Positions 45,938-54,022 of a stretch of 64,000 bases of DNA are shown in pieces. Source of the DNA: Desulfobacter hydrogenophilus (GTDB lineage: Bacteria > Desulfobacterota > Desulfobacteria > Desulfobacterales > Desulfobacteraceae); contig NZ_CP036313.1 of assembly GCF_004319545.1 (NCBI RefSeq), positions 4,652,501 through 4,716,500 of the forward strand. Reading direction: 5' to 3'. Each line of letters starts with the position of its first letter. Within the stretch, counting starts at the first letter, position 1. The notes under the pieces were generated by a model. The model did no database searches. It was not told the DNA's origin and saw only the letters and a list, made by a program, of their open reading frames with translations. Made by a program: the position numbers and the translations under genes.

Positions 45938-46921
45938 ATGAAATCATCACAAATCTCCGAAGCACTGACCGCTCTCTTTTCCATCGGGCAACCCGCTTTT
46001 GTCTGGGGGCCGCCGGGCATTGGAAAAAGCCAGGTAGTCCAACAGACCGCACAGGCCCTCAACCTCAAACTCATTGACATCAGAGCCATTCTCCTTGATC
46101 CCGTGGATTTAAGGGGGCTTCCCAGAATTAATGCCGACGGACTTTCACAGTGGTGTGCCCCGGCGTTTCTGCCCAAACAGGGCAAGGGAATACTTTTTCT
46201 CGATGAACTCAATGCGGCGCCGCCCCTGGTCCAGGCAGCTTGTTACCAGTTGGTTTTGGATCGCCGCCTGGGAGAATACGAACTGCCGGCAGGCTGGTCC
46301 GTTACAGCGGCCGGCAACCGGGAAAAAGACAGAGCAGTCTCCCACCGCATGCCCTCGGCCCTGGCCAACCGGTTTATCCACATTGATTTTGAGGTGGATG
46401 CCGACCAGTGGACAACTTGGGGCGCCAAGGCAAAAATAGCTCCGCAGGTTCTGGCCTTTATCAAATTCAGGCCCGAGCTGCTCCACGACTTTGACCCGAA
46501 AACCGACACCAAAGCGTTTCCCTCCCCAAGATCCTGGGAATTTGTCTCGAAACTCATGTCGTCCCCACCGGAACCAGACATATTAAAATCCCTGGTTGCC
46601 GGAGCCGTAGGGCCGGGCGCCGGAGCGGAATTCTGCGGATTCCTGGACCTTTGGGGCCAACTGCCCTCTGTGGATAAAATCCTGGCCGACCCCATGGGGA
46701 TCAATATCCCCAAAGACCCGGCCGTGCGCTATGCCCTTTGCGAAATGATGGGATCTGCTCTGACTCCGGAGAATGCAGACGATATCCTTTCCTGGGCCAA
46801 CCGCCTGCCGGCTGAATTCTCCGTATTGCTCATGCGTGAAGCCGTAAGAAAGGATGCAAGTGTCATTAATACCCAGGCCTTTGCCGGCTGGGCAAAAGCA
46901 AATGCCCAGGTGCTGGTGTAA
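45938..46921 (+). CDS. MoxR-type AAA+ ATPase
   Basis: 327-residue AAA+ protein of the MoxR group that works with VWA-domain partners as a metal-insertion or protein-remodelling chaperone. Walker A is VWGPPGIGKSQ (~22-32), Walker B ILFLDELNAA (~86-95), sensor 1 VTAAGNREKD (~124) and an arginine-finger region SALANRFIHID. The helical C-terminal part runs to residue 327. RBS AAGGA. The next gene starts 3 bases after its stop and is the VWA partner, now split by a transposon. Confidence 0.88.
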   Translation: MKSSQISEALTALFSIGQPAFVWGPPGIGKSQVVQQTAQALNLKLIDIRAILLDPVDLRGLPRINADGLSQWCAPAFLPKQGKGILFLDELNAAPPLVQAACYQLVLDRRLGEYELPAGWSVTAAGNREKDRAVSHRMPSALANRFIHIDFEVDADQWTTWGAKAKIAPQVLAFIKFRPELLHDFDPKTDTKAFPSPRSWEFVSKLMSSPPEPDILKSLVAGAVGPGAGAEFCGFLDLWGQLPSVDKILADPMGINIPKDPAVRYALCEMMGSALTPENADDILSWANRLPAEFSVLLMREAVRKDASVINTQAFAGWAKANAQVLV

Positions 46922-46924
46922 TTC

Positions 46925-47047
46925 ATGAACGATCTCTTAAAAAAAAACGAATGCGCAGGGCCGAACGCGAAAGCCCTGGAAAAGTTAAGCCGCGCCAGGG
47001 CCTCAATGATACTGGACCACCCATTCTTTGCTTCACTGGCCTGGTAA
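46925..47047 (+). pseudogene. 5' fragment of VWA-like (DUF2201) gene, cut by transposon
   Basis: ATG at 46925 opens the partner of the MoxR-type ATPase: MNDLLKKNECAGPNAKALEK, then ARASMILDHPFFASLA. The host sequence ends at 47041; the transposon adds Trp and a TAA at 47045. The rest of the gene continues at 51395 in a compatible frame, so precise excision would give a 433-residue protein. Confidence 0.85.
47033..47041 (+). repeat. Target-site duplication, left copy
   Basis: TCACTGGCC, repeated exactly at 51386-51394 on the other side of the transposon. Both copies are in the host VWA gene, and the gene needs only one. Confidence 0.85.
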
Positions 47048-47102
47048 GATTCAAAAAGTGTAACGCGTACCCCGCAGTTTCATGACGAAATAATGTAACG
47101 GG
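47042..47102 (+). repeat. Transposon left end with two transposase-site copies
   Basis: TCAAAAAGTGTAACGC (47051-47066) and GAAATAATGTAACGGG (47087-47102) are two copies of one motif, matched by two inverted copies at the right end. Next to them, ATCCCGCC-like words recur (about 47108-47170: ATCCCGCC three times), which may be a further protein-binding tract. Confidence 0.8.
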
Positions 47103-47237
47103 CAGATATCCCGCCGCTATATCCCGCCAATCAAATAAAAAATCATACCCCGCCTATCCCGCCGATAGACCTCGCCGCTGCTTCTTTCAAAATTTGGTAC
47201 ATATAATCTCCCTGATTCAAATTTTGGAGAAGAAATA

Positions 47238-47615
47238 ATGGCAAAGAATTCACGTGGAAGACGACCTTGCTCTATTTGCCGGAAATGGTTCACCCCTGAT
47301 GTAAGACAAAAAGGGCGGCAGAAAACATGTCGTTCGGCTTGCCAAAAAGAGCTTCATCGAAGGCAATGTGAAAAGTGGAACAGGAAAAACAAAGCTGTTT
47401 GCAAAAACAATTATCTGGCAAAAAAACTTGAAGAAGCTGAGGAGCAACAAACATCTGGGAACCTTCCTTCGCTTTCATATCAAAAACAGACAAAACCTGT
47501 TTTGCCAATGGAAGTCATTATAGCAGAATACGGGATCAAGCCGGCAATTATCATTCAATATCTGGTTACCCAGGTTATCAGCCATAACAATGAAAAAATA
47601 CAGGGATTCCCATAA
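47238..47615 (+). CDS. Transposon zinc-ribbon protein
   Basis: 125 residues. The N-terminal ribbon is CSICRKWFTPDVRQKGRQKTC (Cys residues near 11, 14, 31 and 35), followed by a basic, helical stretch rich in Lys/Arg (KELHRRQCEKWNRKNK), fit for DNA binding. The C-terminal half has a hydrophobic helix (VIIAEYGIKPAIIIQYLVTQ). Similar small CxxCxxxF zinc proteins are linked to transposons in Desulfobacterota and Planctomycetes, as I recall. It is the first gene of the element and is separated from the others by a tandem-repeat tract; it may bind the ends or the repeats. Confidence 0.7.
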   Translation: MAKNSRGRRPCSICRKWFTPDVRQKGRQKTCRSACQKELHRRQCEKWNRKNKAVCKNNYLAKKLEEAEEQQTSGNLPSLSYQKQTKPVLPMEVIIAEYGIKPAIIIQYLVTQVISHNNEKIQGFP

Positions 47616-47634
47616 AAGACCCTCTGGCATAAAC

Positions 47635-47830
47635 GACTAATCGAGTATAGATTTTAAGATACATGATTGGAATAACTCATTGTAATATAAAGGGATATTA
47701 ACAGACTAATCGAGTTTTGATTCTAAGAGACATCATGAGGATAACCAACTGATAATACAAGTAGATATCAACAGAATAATCTCTATCTCAGTTTAAGAGG
47801 CAACTGACAGGCGACTCTAACCGGTGATAT
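47635..47830 (+). repeat. Degenerate 70-bp tandem repeat inside the transposon
   Basis: Three units starting GACTAATCGAG (47635), GACTAATCGAG (47704) and GAATAATCTCT (47774), a period of 69-70 bases. Units one and two agree along their whole length (ATT-TAAGA-ACAT, then ATAAC, TAATA-AA, GATAT-AACA); unit three is more diverged. It lies between the zinc-ribbon gene and the CHC2 gene, with no open frame. Confidence 0.75.
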
Positions 47831-47869
47831 AAAAAAGCACCTGAAATTTTAAAAATAAGGAGGTGTCTT

Positions 47870-48226
47870 GTGAAAAACAGATTTTCATCCCGGCAATTAT
47901 TTGAACTGAGAAACAATATCCCTGTAGATGTGTTGATCAGGGACCATTTACAGATTCTATCCAAGATTAGAGATGGTTATTTTCGTTTTCTATGCCCTTT
48001 GTGCAATGAATTTCAAACCGCTGTAAATCCAGCCACGAACCTGGCCAGGTGCTTCAGATGCGAAAAAAATTTTAATACCATTGACCTTGTCATGAAAATC
48101 AAGGGCTATGGATTTAGGGATAGTGTCTTGTTTTTGAAACAAATAAATACTGTACCCCAGGTTCAGGCCGCAAAATTGACGGCCCTTGCCGCTATGGTCG
48201 GCAGGCCTATGCCGGGAGGGCAGTGA
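47870..48226 (+). CDS. Solo CHC2 (DnaG-type) zinc-finger protein
   Basis: 118 residues from GTG 47870 with AAGGAGG seven bases upstream. It resembles the N-terminal zinc-binding domain of DnaG primase: helical NIPVDVLIRDHL, then RFLCPLCNEFQTAVNPATNL and ARCFRCEKNFNTIDLVMKIK (Cys pairs C-x2-C and C-x2-C), then the GYGFRDSVLFL helix. There is no TOPRIM or polymerase part. DnaG uses this finger to recognise template DNA. In the transposon it may recognise DNA during target choice or repair (inference). It overlaps the next gene. Confidence 0.7.
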   Translation: MKNRFSSRQLFELRNNIPVDVLIRDHLQILSKIRDGYFRFLCPLCNEFQTAVNPATNLARCFRCEKNFNTIDLVMKIKGYGFRDSVLFLKQINTVPQVQAAKLTALAAMVGRPMPGGQ

Positions 48227-48228
48227 GT

Positions 48229-48786
48229 ATGGAACGGCTGCTTGAGCTTGAAACCCTGATTGGTCGAAATCAAGAATGTTTTTACAAAATCGGCCAAGCC
48301 TTGAAAGAAATTCGTGAGAATCGTTTGTACAAGCAGGCTCTGTTTGAGTCATTTGAGGCATATACCAGGGCACGGTGGGATATGGGCAAAGCCCATGCTT
48401 ACCGGCTGATTCGAGCCTATGAAGTAATTTACAACCTGTCTCCAATTGGAGACAAACTGCCGGCCAACGAATCCCAGATCCGCCCCCTTACTCAAATGGA
48501 TTCCATAGAACAACGCCGTATCTGGAGGGCGATTATAAACAGTGGCATGGAACTGACCGCACGAAATATCAAAAAATTTATTGAGGACCAGAAAACGGCT
48601 CCGGTAAGTAAACCGGATCTGACAGATCGAATTACCCATGAATACATGGCTGTTGTAAAGGCAATGCTTGAACAGGTCCGTGTGGCTCAGCATGATCATT
48701 GGCAGAAGACCTCCCGCCAGGCAGCATTGTTGTGGCATCGGGTCATATACGAAAAGATTGTATCAAAGGGGGCAGATAATGGATGA
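48229..48786 (+). CDS. Transposon ParB/KorB-like helical protein
   Basis: 185 residues from ATG 48229, 8 bases after GGGAGG; GTG at 48223 is an alternative. It contains a helix-turn-helix-like core YTRARWDMGKAHAYRLIRAY (~43-62) followed by LSPIGDKLPANESQIRPLTQ and a helical EQRRIWRAII stretch. This pattern recurs in ParB/KorB-like plasmid and phage proteins, as I remember. A DNA-binding accessory role is likely. It overlaps the transposase gene by 8 bases. Confidence 0.6.
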   Translation: MERLLELETLIGRNQECFYKIGQALKEIRENRLYKQALFESFEAYTRARWDMGKAHAYRLIRAYEVIYNLSPIGDKLPANESQIRPLTQMDSIEQRRIWRAIINSGMELTARNIKKFIEDQKTAPVSKPDLTDRITHEYMAVVKAMLEQVRVAQHDHWQKTSRQAALLWHRVIYEKIVSKGADNG

Positions 48787-50446
48787 CCTGACTATTGATG
48801 ACCGCTTTCATTTACTGCTGCACAAAAAAATCATGAATAAAACCGGATCTACCAAGAGACGGTCCAAAAAATATTACAAGGACCAGTACAAGAAAACCGG
48901 AATTATCCCGGCGCCCCTTTTACTGGTTGAAAAAGGAATTATGGAAGGCCGTAAGTGCAGCGGACGGCCCAGAGCAATAGATGAGCAAACCAAAAGACGG
49001 TTTATTGAGATGGTCAAGGCGTCATGCGACCCCTCATCCCAGGGATTCATTTTTATCACCCGGAAAGCCAGAACCATTAAAAATTATCATCACTGGCTTG
49101 AACAAGAGCTGGGCAGAACCATCAGTCTTCCGGCACTTCGGCGATGTGTCAAAAGGGAAAATCTCAAATTTTACCTGGAAAAAGAGGATAAGCAGGATCA
49201 GGTCCCGGTAATGCATGCCTTCAAGTCGGTGCCGGTATTTGCTTTGATCCAGGTTGACGGCTGTAAATTTCAATATTTAAGGATCAGAGATGAACACGGT
49301 AACTGGCAAAAACCACAGGTAATTGAAATATTTGATACCGCTTCCAGGAAAATGTTTATTCTGGACTTTTATTTTACCGAAAGCAGCCTGAACTCTGTGG
49401 ATCTTTTTACCCGTTTTTTGTTGAGTACCCCTTTGCCTTTGCAAAAAATTGGTATCAGACCTGACCAGGCAAAAGGATTTTTAAATCTAAAACGCCCCAT
49501 CAATGCCATTAACCTGAAGCATTCTACACCGCAAGGCTTCTATTTGGCACCGGATTTTTCAAAGGCGTATTCACCCAAAGATAAGGCACATCTAGAATCT
49601 TCACACCGGAGCCTGCACAATTTTGAAATACGTATTATCAAAGCCTTTGAGGACAGGATTGTGAAAACCGTTACCGAATATGACTTCAAGCGGGGAAGAA
49701 AGGAAAAAATTACTGTAACCCTTCTTGATATAAGCCTTCAGGAACTAAGGAGCAGCACTATGCTCAGCGAATATCGTAACGAACATAATCATACACAACA
49801 TTATTTTACCGAAGACGGGGTGGTCAGTGCCTGGGTGCCGGCACAGAAATTTGATGATTTTTTATCAAACCAGGCAGATACCCTGAATTTTACCCCGGAC
49901 CAGGTTCAGGAATATATGAAATACGGCTACAGGAAAATCAAAGCCACCGTATCCAAAACCAGGACCATCCGCCATGACAAGCGCGATTATTATGTGACCC
50001 GTGGTGCAGATAAGTTCAGCAAACATAAAAGCACACCGGTGAAAATATCCAAATACAAGGACAAGCTTTTTATTTTTGAGCAGGGTGAAGACGGTATACT
50101 GTTGGGCGAAGCCATTGCAAAAAAGCCGTTTGACAGACCGCCGGCACCAGAACCTTCGCCTGTGCCGCCTGATGAACTTGACACCATTATCGCTCTTTTA
50201 GAAAAGCACAATATGGCCGTTGACCGGCCTGTTTTAGTCGACGTTTTTCATAAGGGCCTCACCCTGGCCCGGGCGGAACAAGTGCTTGATCATAATCAAT
50301 CAAGGTACGCGGATTACACAAAAAAGATAAACCAGCCGGATGACCGTAAAAATCAGGCCCTGTTCAATGCATTTATGCTTGATTGCCAAAAATCGTTAAA
50401 TACGAACCATGTAGCCATTTATGCATCCCATGGAGACATAACATGA
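48779..50446 (+). CDS. DDE transposase (retroviral-integrase fold)
   Basis: 555 residues from ATG 48779 (AAAGGGGGC upstream; the longer frame overlaps the previous gene deeply). N-terminal DNA-binding helical part (~1-150), catalytic core with D160 in IQVDGCKF, D229 in IRPDQAKGF and E273 in KAHLESSHRSL. The spacings (69, 43) fit the rve/Mu A-type core. A beta-barrel and C-terminal region follow, ending with a helical stretch (LDTIIALLEKHNMAVD) that may touch the ATPase. It would cut the TG/CA ends and join them to target DNA. Stop overlaps the ATPase start. Confidence 0.85.
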   Translation: MDDLTIDDRFHLLLHKKIMNKTGSTKRRSKKYYKDQYKKTGIIPAPLLLVEKGIMEGRKCSGRPRAIDEQTKRRFIEMVKASCDPSSQGFIFITRKARTIKNYHHWLEQELGRTISLPALRRCVKRENLKFYLEKEDKQDQVPVMHAFKSVPVFALIQVDGCKFQYLRIRDEHGNWQKPQVIEIFDTASRKMFILDFYFTESSLNSVDLFTRFLLSTPLPLQKIGIRPDQAKGFLNLKRPINAINLKHSTPQGFYLAPDFSKAYSPKDKAHLESSHRSLHNFEIRIIKAFEDRIVKTVTEYDFKRGRKEKITVTLLDISLQELRSSTMLSEYRNEHNHTQHYFTEDGVVSAWVPAQKFDDFLSNQADTLNFTPDQVQEYMKYGYRKIKATVSKTRTIRHDKRDYYVTRGADKFSKHKSTPVKISKYKDKLFIFEQGEDGILLGEAIAKKPFDRPPAPEPSPVPPDELDTIIALLEKHNMAVDRPVLVDVFHKGLTLARAEQVLDHNQSRYADYTKKINQPDDRKNQALFNAFMLDCQKSLNTNHVAIYASHGDIT

Positions 50447-51105
50447 AAGAGGATTTTATCAGTGATAAACGAAGGGTCTCATACTTGGCTGCCACTTATA
50501 ACCGGATCTACAGAGGCCAAAGCGTGCTCATGGAGGGTGATTTTGGTGCAGGAAAAACTCGGTTTTTAAAATTGCTGCATCCCAAAAAGCTCCATGCTGT
50601 ATGGGTTGAGTCTCTGTTCAACATACATGAAACCCTGGCCGCGATACTTAAGGAATTAAATTATGAGGCCACCGCCACCTACCGCCGAACTCCCCAGTAC
50701 CTGAAAATGATCTGTAATCTCTCCAATTGTTTTATCATTATAGATGAGGCCAATGACTTGGACACCCGGGTTTGGCCATATCTTAAACGGATTATTGATG
50801 CCGGGGTTCCCATCGTATTTGCAGGACTTCCGAATGTGAGAACTTATTTGAGCCGGAACCATCCTGATATACTCAGCCGGTTGAAAACCCTGATTTTGTA
50901 TCCCATAGAGGTCGAGGACTTCATTGAAAAATACAAAGATATCCAGCAGGAAGCCGTTGAACAGATTTATATGTCCGTTAAGGGCGATATGCGCAAATTT
51001 AAAGAAATCTGTACAGACTGCCGGGACAGGGCAAAGGAGTTAAACCACCAATTTGTTGATATTAATCTTGCCCTGGAATTTATATCAGATCTCCCTCCTC
51101 AATAA
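50443..51105 (+). CDS. MuB/TnsC/TniB-type AAA ATPase
   Basis: 220 residues from ATG 50443, which overlaps the transposase stop (ATGA). Walker A GDFGAGKTRF (~32-41), Walker B NCFIIIDEAND (~95-105), a sensor region IVFAGLPNVRTYL and an Arg-finger candidate DILSRLKTL. Such ATPases bind target DNA, activate the DDE transposase and give target immunity. It lacks the long C-terminal extension of TnsC. Last gene of the element; about 150 bases of non-coding DNA follow before the right-end sites. Confidence 0.85.
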   Translation: MKEDFISDKRRVSYLAATYNRIYRGQSVLMEGDFGAGKTRFLKLLHPKKLHAVWVESLFNIHETLAAILKELNYEATATYRRTPQYLKMICNLSNCFIIIDEANDLDTRVWPYLKRIIDAGVPIVFAGLPNVRTYLSRNHPDILSRLKTLILYPIEVEDFIEKYKDIQQEAVEQIYMSVKGDMRKFKEICTDCRDRAKELNHQFVDINLALEFISDLPPQ

Positions 51106-51258
51106 TCCTTACCACAACTTATCTGCATTAACAGGCCATCCTTGGTATAATCCGAGGTTGGCCTGCCTGTATTTTATCCTCATATGTTTTGACGCCGATT
51201 TCTGTTTGATTCATTTTTGAAAAACGCCAAACCACAGATCATTATTGAATTTTTCTTA

Positions 51259-51385
51259 CGCCGTTACATTATTTTGTAACTCTGCTTTTATTGGTGTTTC
51301 GCTACAACAAGTTTAAATCAAAAACAAATTTGACATTTTTGTTAGAATCTTAAATCCATAATACCGTTACATTATTTGAATCTCA
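51259..51385 (-). repeat. Transposon right end with two inverted transposase-site copies
   Basis: CGCCGTTACATTATTTTG (51259-51276) and TACCGTTACATTATTTGA (51362-51379) are the inverse of the left-end motif AAATAATGTAACGG. The last bases GAATCTCA mirror the left TGxxAAGATTC. The inner copy is ~110 bases from the end against ~45 at the left, so the ends are asymmetric. Confidence 0.8.
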
Positions 51386-51394
51386 TCACTGGCC
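51386..51394 (+). repeat. Target-site duplication, right copy
   Basis: TCACTGGCC, identical to 47033-47041. Confidence 0.85.
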
Positions 51395-52579
51395 CTGCGC
51401 CTGAAATTTAAAGAAGATACAAACTGCGCCACAGCCTGGACCGACGGTAAAACTTTTGGCTACAACCCCAATTATATAAATATTCTCCCCCGGGAAAAAC
51501 TGGTGGGACTGACGGCCCATACCGTGATGCATCCGGCCTGCGCACATCACCTGCGCCGGGGAGACCGGAATGCAGACACCTGGAACAGTGCCTGTGACTA
51601 CGCCATCAACCCGATTCTCCTCGAAGCCGGCCTCATCCTGCCGGACGGGTTTCTCTATGACCCAATTCTTGAGGGCAAATCCGCCGAGCAGGTTTACACG
51701 CAACTGACACAGGGAGATGCCGACGAAAGCCACGAGGAAAAAAAATCTGACGAAAGCCAAACCACCCCGTCCCCGGCGGAAAGCCATGAGCAAAACCAGG
51801 AAGATCAAAAAGAAGACTGGAATCAAATAGAAACCGCAAAGCCATCCGAACCGGACACCCCTGAACCGGATAACCCGGATCACGGCCCTGCCGGAGAGGT
51901 CCGTGATGGAGACACAGCCCCGTCCCCGGGCGGCACAGAAGAAACTGAAACCGACTGGGAACAGGCCCTGGTCCAGGCCGCTGCCACCGCCCGGATCATG
52001 GGTCAATTGCCCAAAGGGGTGGATATCTTTATCAAAGAACGGTTCAGTCCGTCTTTACCCTGGACCGACCTTCTGGCCCGGTTCATTCAGCAGTCCGCCC
52101 GCAGTGATTACACTTGGTCCCAGCCCAACCGCCGGTACATCCACCAGGATATTTACTTCCCGGCCCTGGTCTCGGACCAGTTGCCGGAAATGGCCGTTGC
52201 AGTGGATACGTCAGGAAGTATCCGGCCCGAAGAACTGGAACGTTTCAGTGCGGAGCTTTCGGCCATTCTTTCCATGAATCCTGCCAGAGTCCATATCCTG
52301 TTCAACGATCTTACCGTCAGCCGTTACGAAACGGTTTGCCCCTGGGACCTGCCCTTTGACTTCACTCCGAAAGGGGGCGGCGGTACCGATTTCAGGCCGG
52401 TATTCCAATTTATTGATGAAAACCAGATCACCCCTTTCTGCCTGATCTTTTTTTCAGACATGGAATGCCGGCTCTTTCCTGCCCAGGCACCAGACTACCC
52501 GGTCCTCTGGATCAGGACCGGACAGGGAGATGACCCTGCCCCCTTTGGAGACATGATTAATTTAATAAGCGAGAAATAA
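51395..52579 (+). pseudogene. 3' fragment of VWA-like (DUF2201) gene
   Basis: Continues the gene begun at 46925: LRLKFKEDTNCATAWTDG, then a putative metallopeptidase-like domain LVGLTAHTVMHPACAHHLRR. I would expect HExxH there; here it reads HTVMH. A long Glu/Asp/Pro linker (~130-200 of the fragment) leads to a VWA domain with the metal site AVAVDTSGS and FFSDMECR. A shorter product could start at GTG 51503. The MoxR-VWA pair usually acts together, so the transposon probably disables the unit. Confidence 0.8.
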
Positions 52580-52581
52580 GT

Positions 52582-53043
52582 ATGAAAATCAGCTGGGAAA
52601 TAAAGAAAAAAAGAGGAAATTACAGGCCTGTCCTAACCTACACAATGACCCTTGAATCATTTGAAAAATCCCTGGCCATCCATGCCGTATCCGTGAAGAG
52701 CTTTATTCCACGGCTCCCAAGGCCCCATGAAAATTTCTGTCTACCAGGAGAAAATGAACGCCATCCGCACTGGATCCCGAAACGGTTCCATATCTTCCAG
52801 GTTCCTTATTTTAAAGCCGGGGAAACCAGCGGGTTTATCCGCCTGCCCTATAGGGAATCGGGTAAATACCCTGAAGTAGAAACCTCCTTCAGGCAATTGC
52901 GGGACACATACGAGGAAAAGGTCTGCGAAGCTTATGGCCAGGGCCCATTTGAAAACCGGGGGAATCTTGATATCAGTGCCGAAACCCGGGAGCATGTCGC
53001 TGCCAAAGTAACCGCGAATCGCCTCCTTGCTATTTTCAATTAA
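52582..53043 (+). CDS. Hypothetical third gene of the MoxR-VWA operon
   Basis: 153 residues, 2 bases after the VWA gene, so the same operon. Soluble; KISWEIKKKRGNYRPVLTYT at the start, a Pro/His-rich middle (FIPRLPRPHENFCLPG) and GFIRLPYRESGKYPEVE. No motif or family recognised. It may be a substrate or adaptor of the ATPase-VWA pair. The upstream transposon likely separates it from its promoter. It converges on the TonB-receptor fragment with a 4-base overlap. Confidence 0.65.
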   Translation: MKISWEIKKKRGNYRPVLTYTMTLESFEKSLAIHAVSVKSFIPRLPRPHENFCLPGENERHPHWIPKRFHIFQVPYFKAGETSGFIRLPYRESGKYPEVETSFRQLRDTYEEKVCEAYGQGPFENRGNLDISAETREHVAAKVTANRLLAIFN

Positions 53044-53627
53044 GGGCCAGGAAAACACTCCCAGGTAAGCTTGATATCGTCCCCGTCATCCGGTGCTTCC
53101 CCGTCCCGGTCATACCCGTCCTTGTGCCGGAGGCTGCCTGATAAAAGAAATCCCACATCCCCGGCCTTTAAACCCACCAGGGCTTGCCCCACACCAAGTT
53201 CGCCCTCGGAATAGGTGGACTGCCCCACTTCCCCTGTGGCTTCCAGGGTAAATTTCCCAGGGGTTTTGCGGGTGATCAGGTTCACCACCCCACCGATGGC
53301 ATCATTGCCGTACAAGGCTGATGCCGGCCTCCGGAGCACTTCAATGTGGTCGATCATATCCACGGGGATCTGCTCCATTCCGGTAAAAAATTTGAACCCT
53401 GCGGCCATACGCCGACCGTCAATGAGCACCAGTGTATGTTTGGTGCCGGTTCCCCTGATGGACGGACGCATGTTCCGTCCCGTCTCCATGGTCACCACCA
53501 GCCCGGCTGCATCCTGGACGGCATCGGCCAGGGTCTGGGCGTTCATATCCACAATATCCTGGCGGGTAATAATTTCCACAGATCCCGGGGCCTCTTTATA
53601 TCTTATTGAGGATGGATTACACGGCAA
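53040..53627 (-). pseudogene. TonB-dependent receptor, plug-domain fragment
   Basis: 195 residues covering the plug: EAPGSVEIITRQDIVDMNAQ, then GLVVTMETGRNMRPSIRGTG, VLIDGRRMAAG, DHIEVLRRPASALYGNDAIG and GVVNLITRKTPGK, followed by two barrel strands and an abrupt end. A receptor would need ~600-700 residues and a signal peptide, so both ends are missing. It may have been the receptor served by the TonB system downstream; siderophore, corrinoid or metal chelate cannot be decided. Confidence 0.85.
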
Positions 53628-53690
53628 ATCCCAGATTGTCCTTATCCAACCGAAGAAGGGCTAAAGGCTTTTTGCTGTGGATAGAACGGA

Positions 53691-53938
53691 TCAGGCCACC
53701 TTTCCAGGCTCCGAAGTAATTGGAAGATGTCCCAACATTCTTGCCTTTTTTAATGTCCCGGGGTTGATGTGGAACTGCCGTTTGAAGGCGCTGCAAAATG
53801 GCTGATATTGGTATCGCCTACCTCTCCGGCAACCTCGGTAACGGACATGTCGCCTTCCCGGAGCAGATACCAGGCTTTTTCCATTTTTACTTTCTGAAGA
53901 TAGGTATAATCGCTTTTGAAGAAAGCCGGATAGTTCAT
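53691..53938 (-). pseudogene. AraC-family regulator C-terminal remnant, frameshifted
   Basis: In one minus frame KVKMEKAWYLLREGDMSVTE, then VAGEVGDTNISHFAA; near 53800-53840 the match moves to another frame, FKRQFHINPGTLKKARML. This is the second helix-turn-helix of an AraC protein (family: VAxxVGYxNxSHFxxxFKRxFGxxP). The N-terminal part is absent. Its place beside a TonB-receptor fragment fits a decayed receptor-regulator pair. Confidence 0.7.
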
Positions 53939-53986
53939 GACATACCGAAATTTTAAATTTTAGCAACACTACCTGCGAGCCATAAG

Positions 53987-54022
53987 GAAACAGCCGCCGG
54001 GGGATTACCGGCGGCTGTTTCA
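53987..54022. terminator. Perfect 14-bp hairpin after the AraC remnant
   Basis: GAAACAGCCGCCGG / CCGGCGGCTGTTTC with a 7-base loop. The T stretches are short on both strands, so a bidirectional terminator is likely but not certain. 54023-54250 contains no gene. Confidence 0.65.

Larger units (their letters stand above)
47042..51385 (+). mobile_element. 4.3-kb DDE/AAA-ATPase transposon with CHC2 and zinc-ribbon accessory genes
   Basis: Bounded by a 9-bp direct repeat and beginning TG, ending CA. Left end TGGTAAGATTCAAAAAGTG; right end, reversed, TGAGATTCAAATAATG. Each end carries two copies of a GTAACG-containing site. Five same-strand genes are packed inside: zinc-ribbon protein, CHC2 zinc-finger protein, ParB/KorB-like helical protein, DDE transposase and AAA ATPase. 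The last four overlap or abut. The design (transposase, MuB/TnsC-type ATPase, multiple end sites) is that of Mu/Tn7/Tn5053-like replicative or targeted elements. No TniQ, TnsA or resolvase is present. I do not recognise it as a named family. Confidence 0.85.

Noticed and set aside
47635..47830. CRISPR array inside the transposon, as in CRISPR-associated transposons
   Set aside because: The 70-base units resemble each other over their full length, so there are no unique spacers, repeats are not identical, and no cas gene is present.
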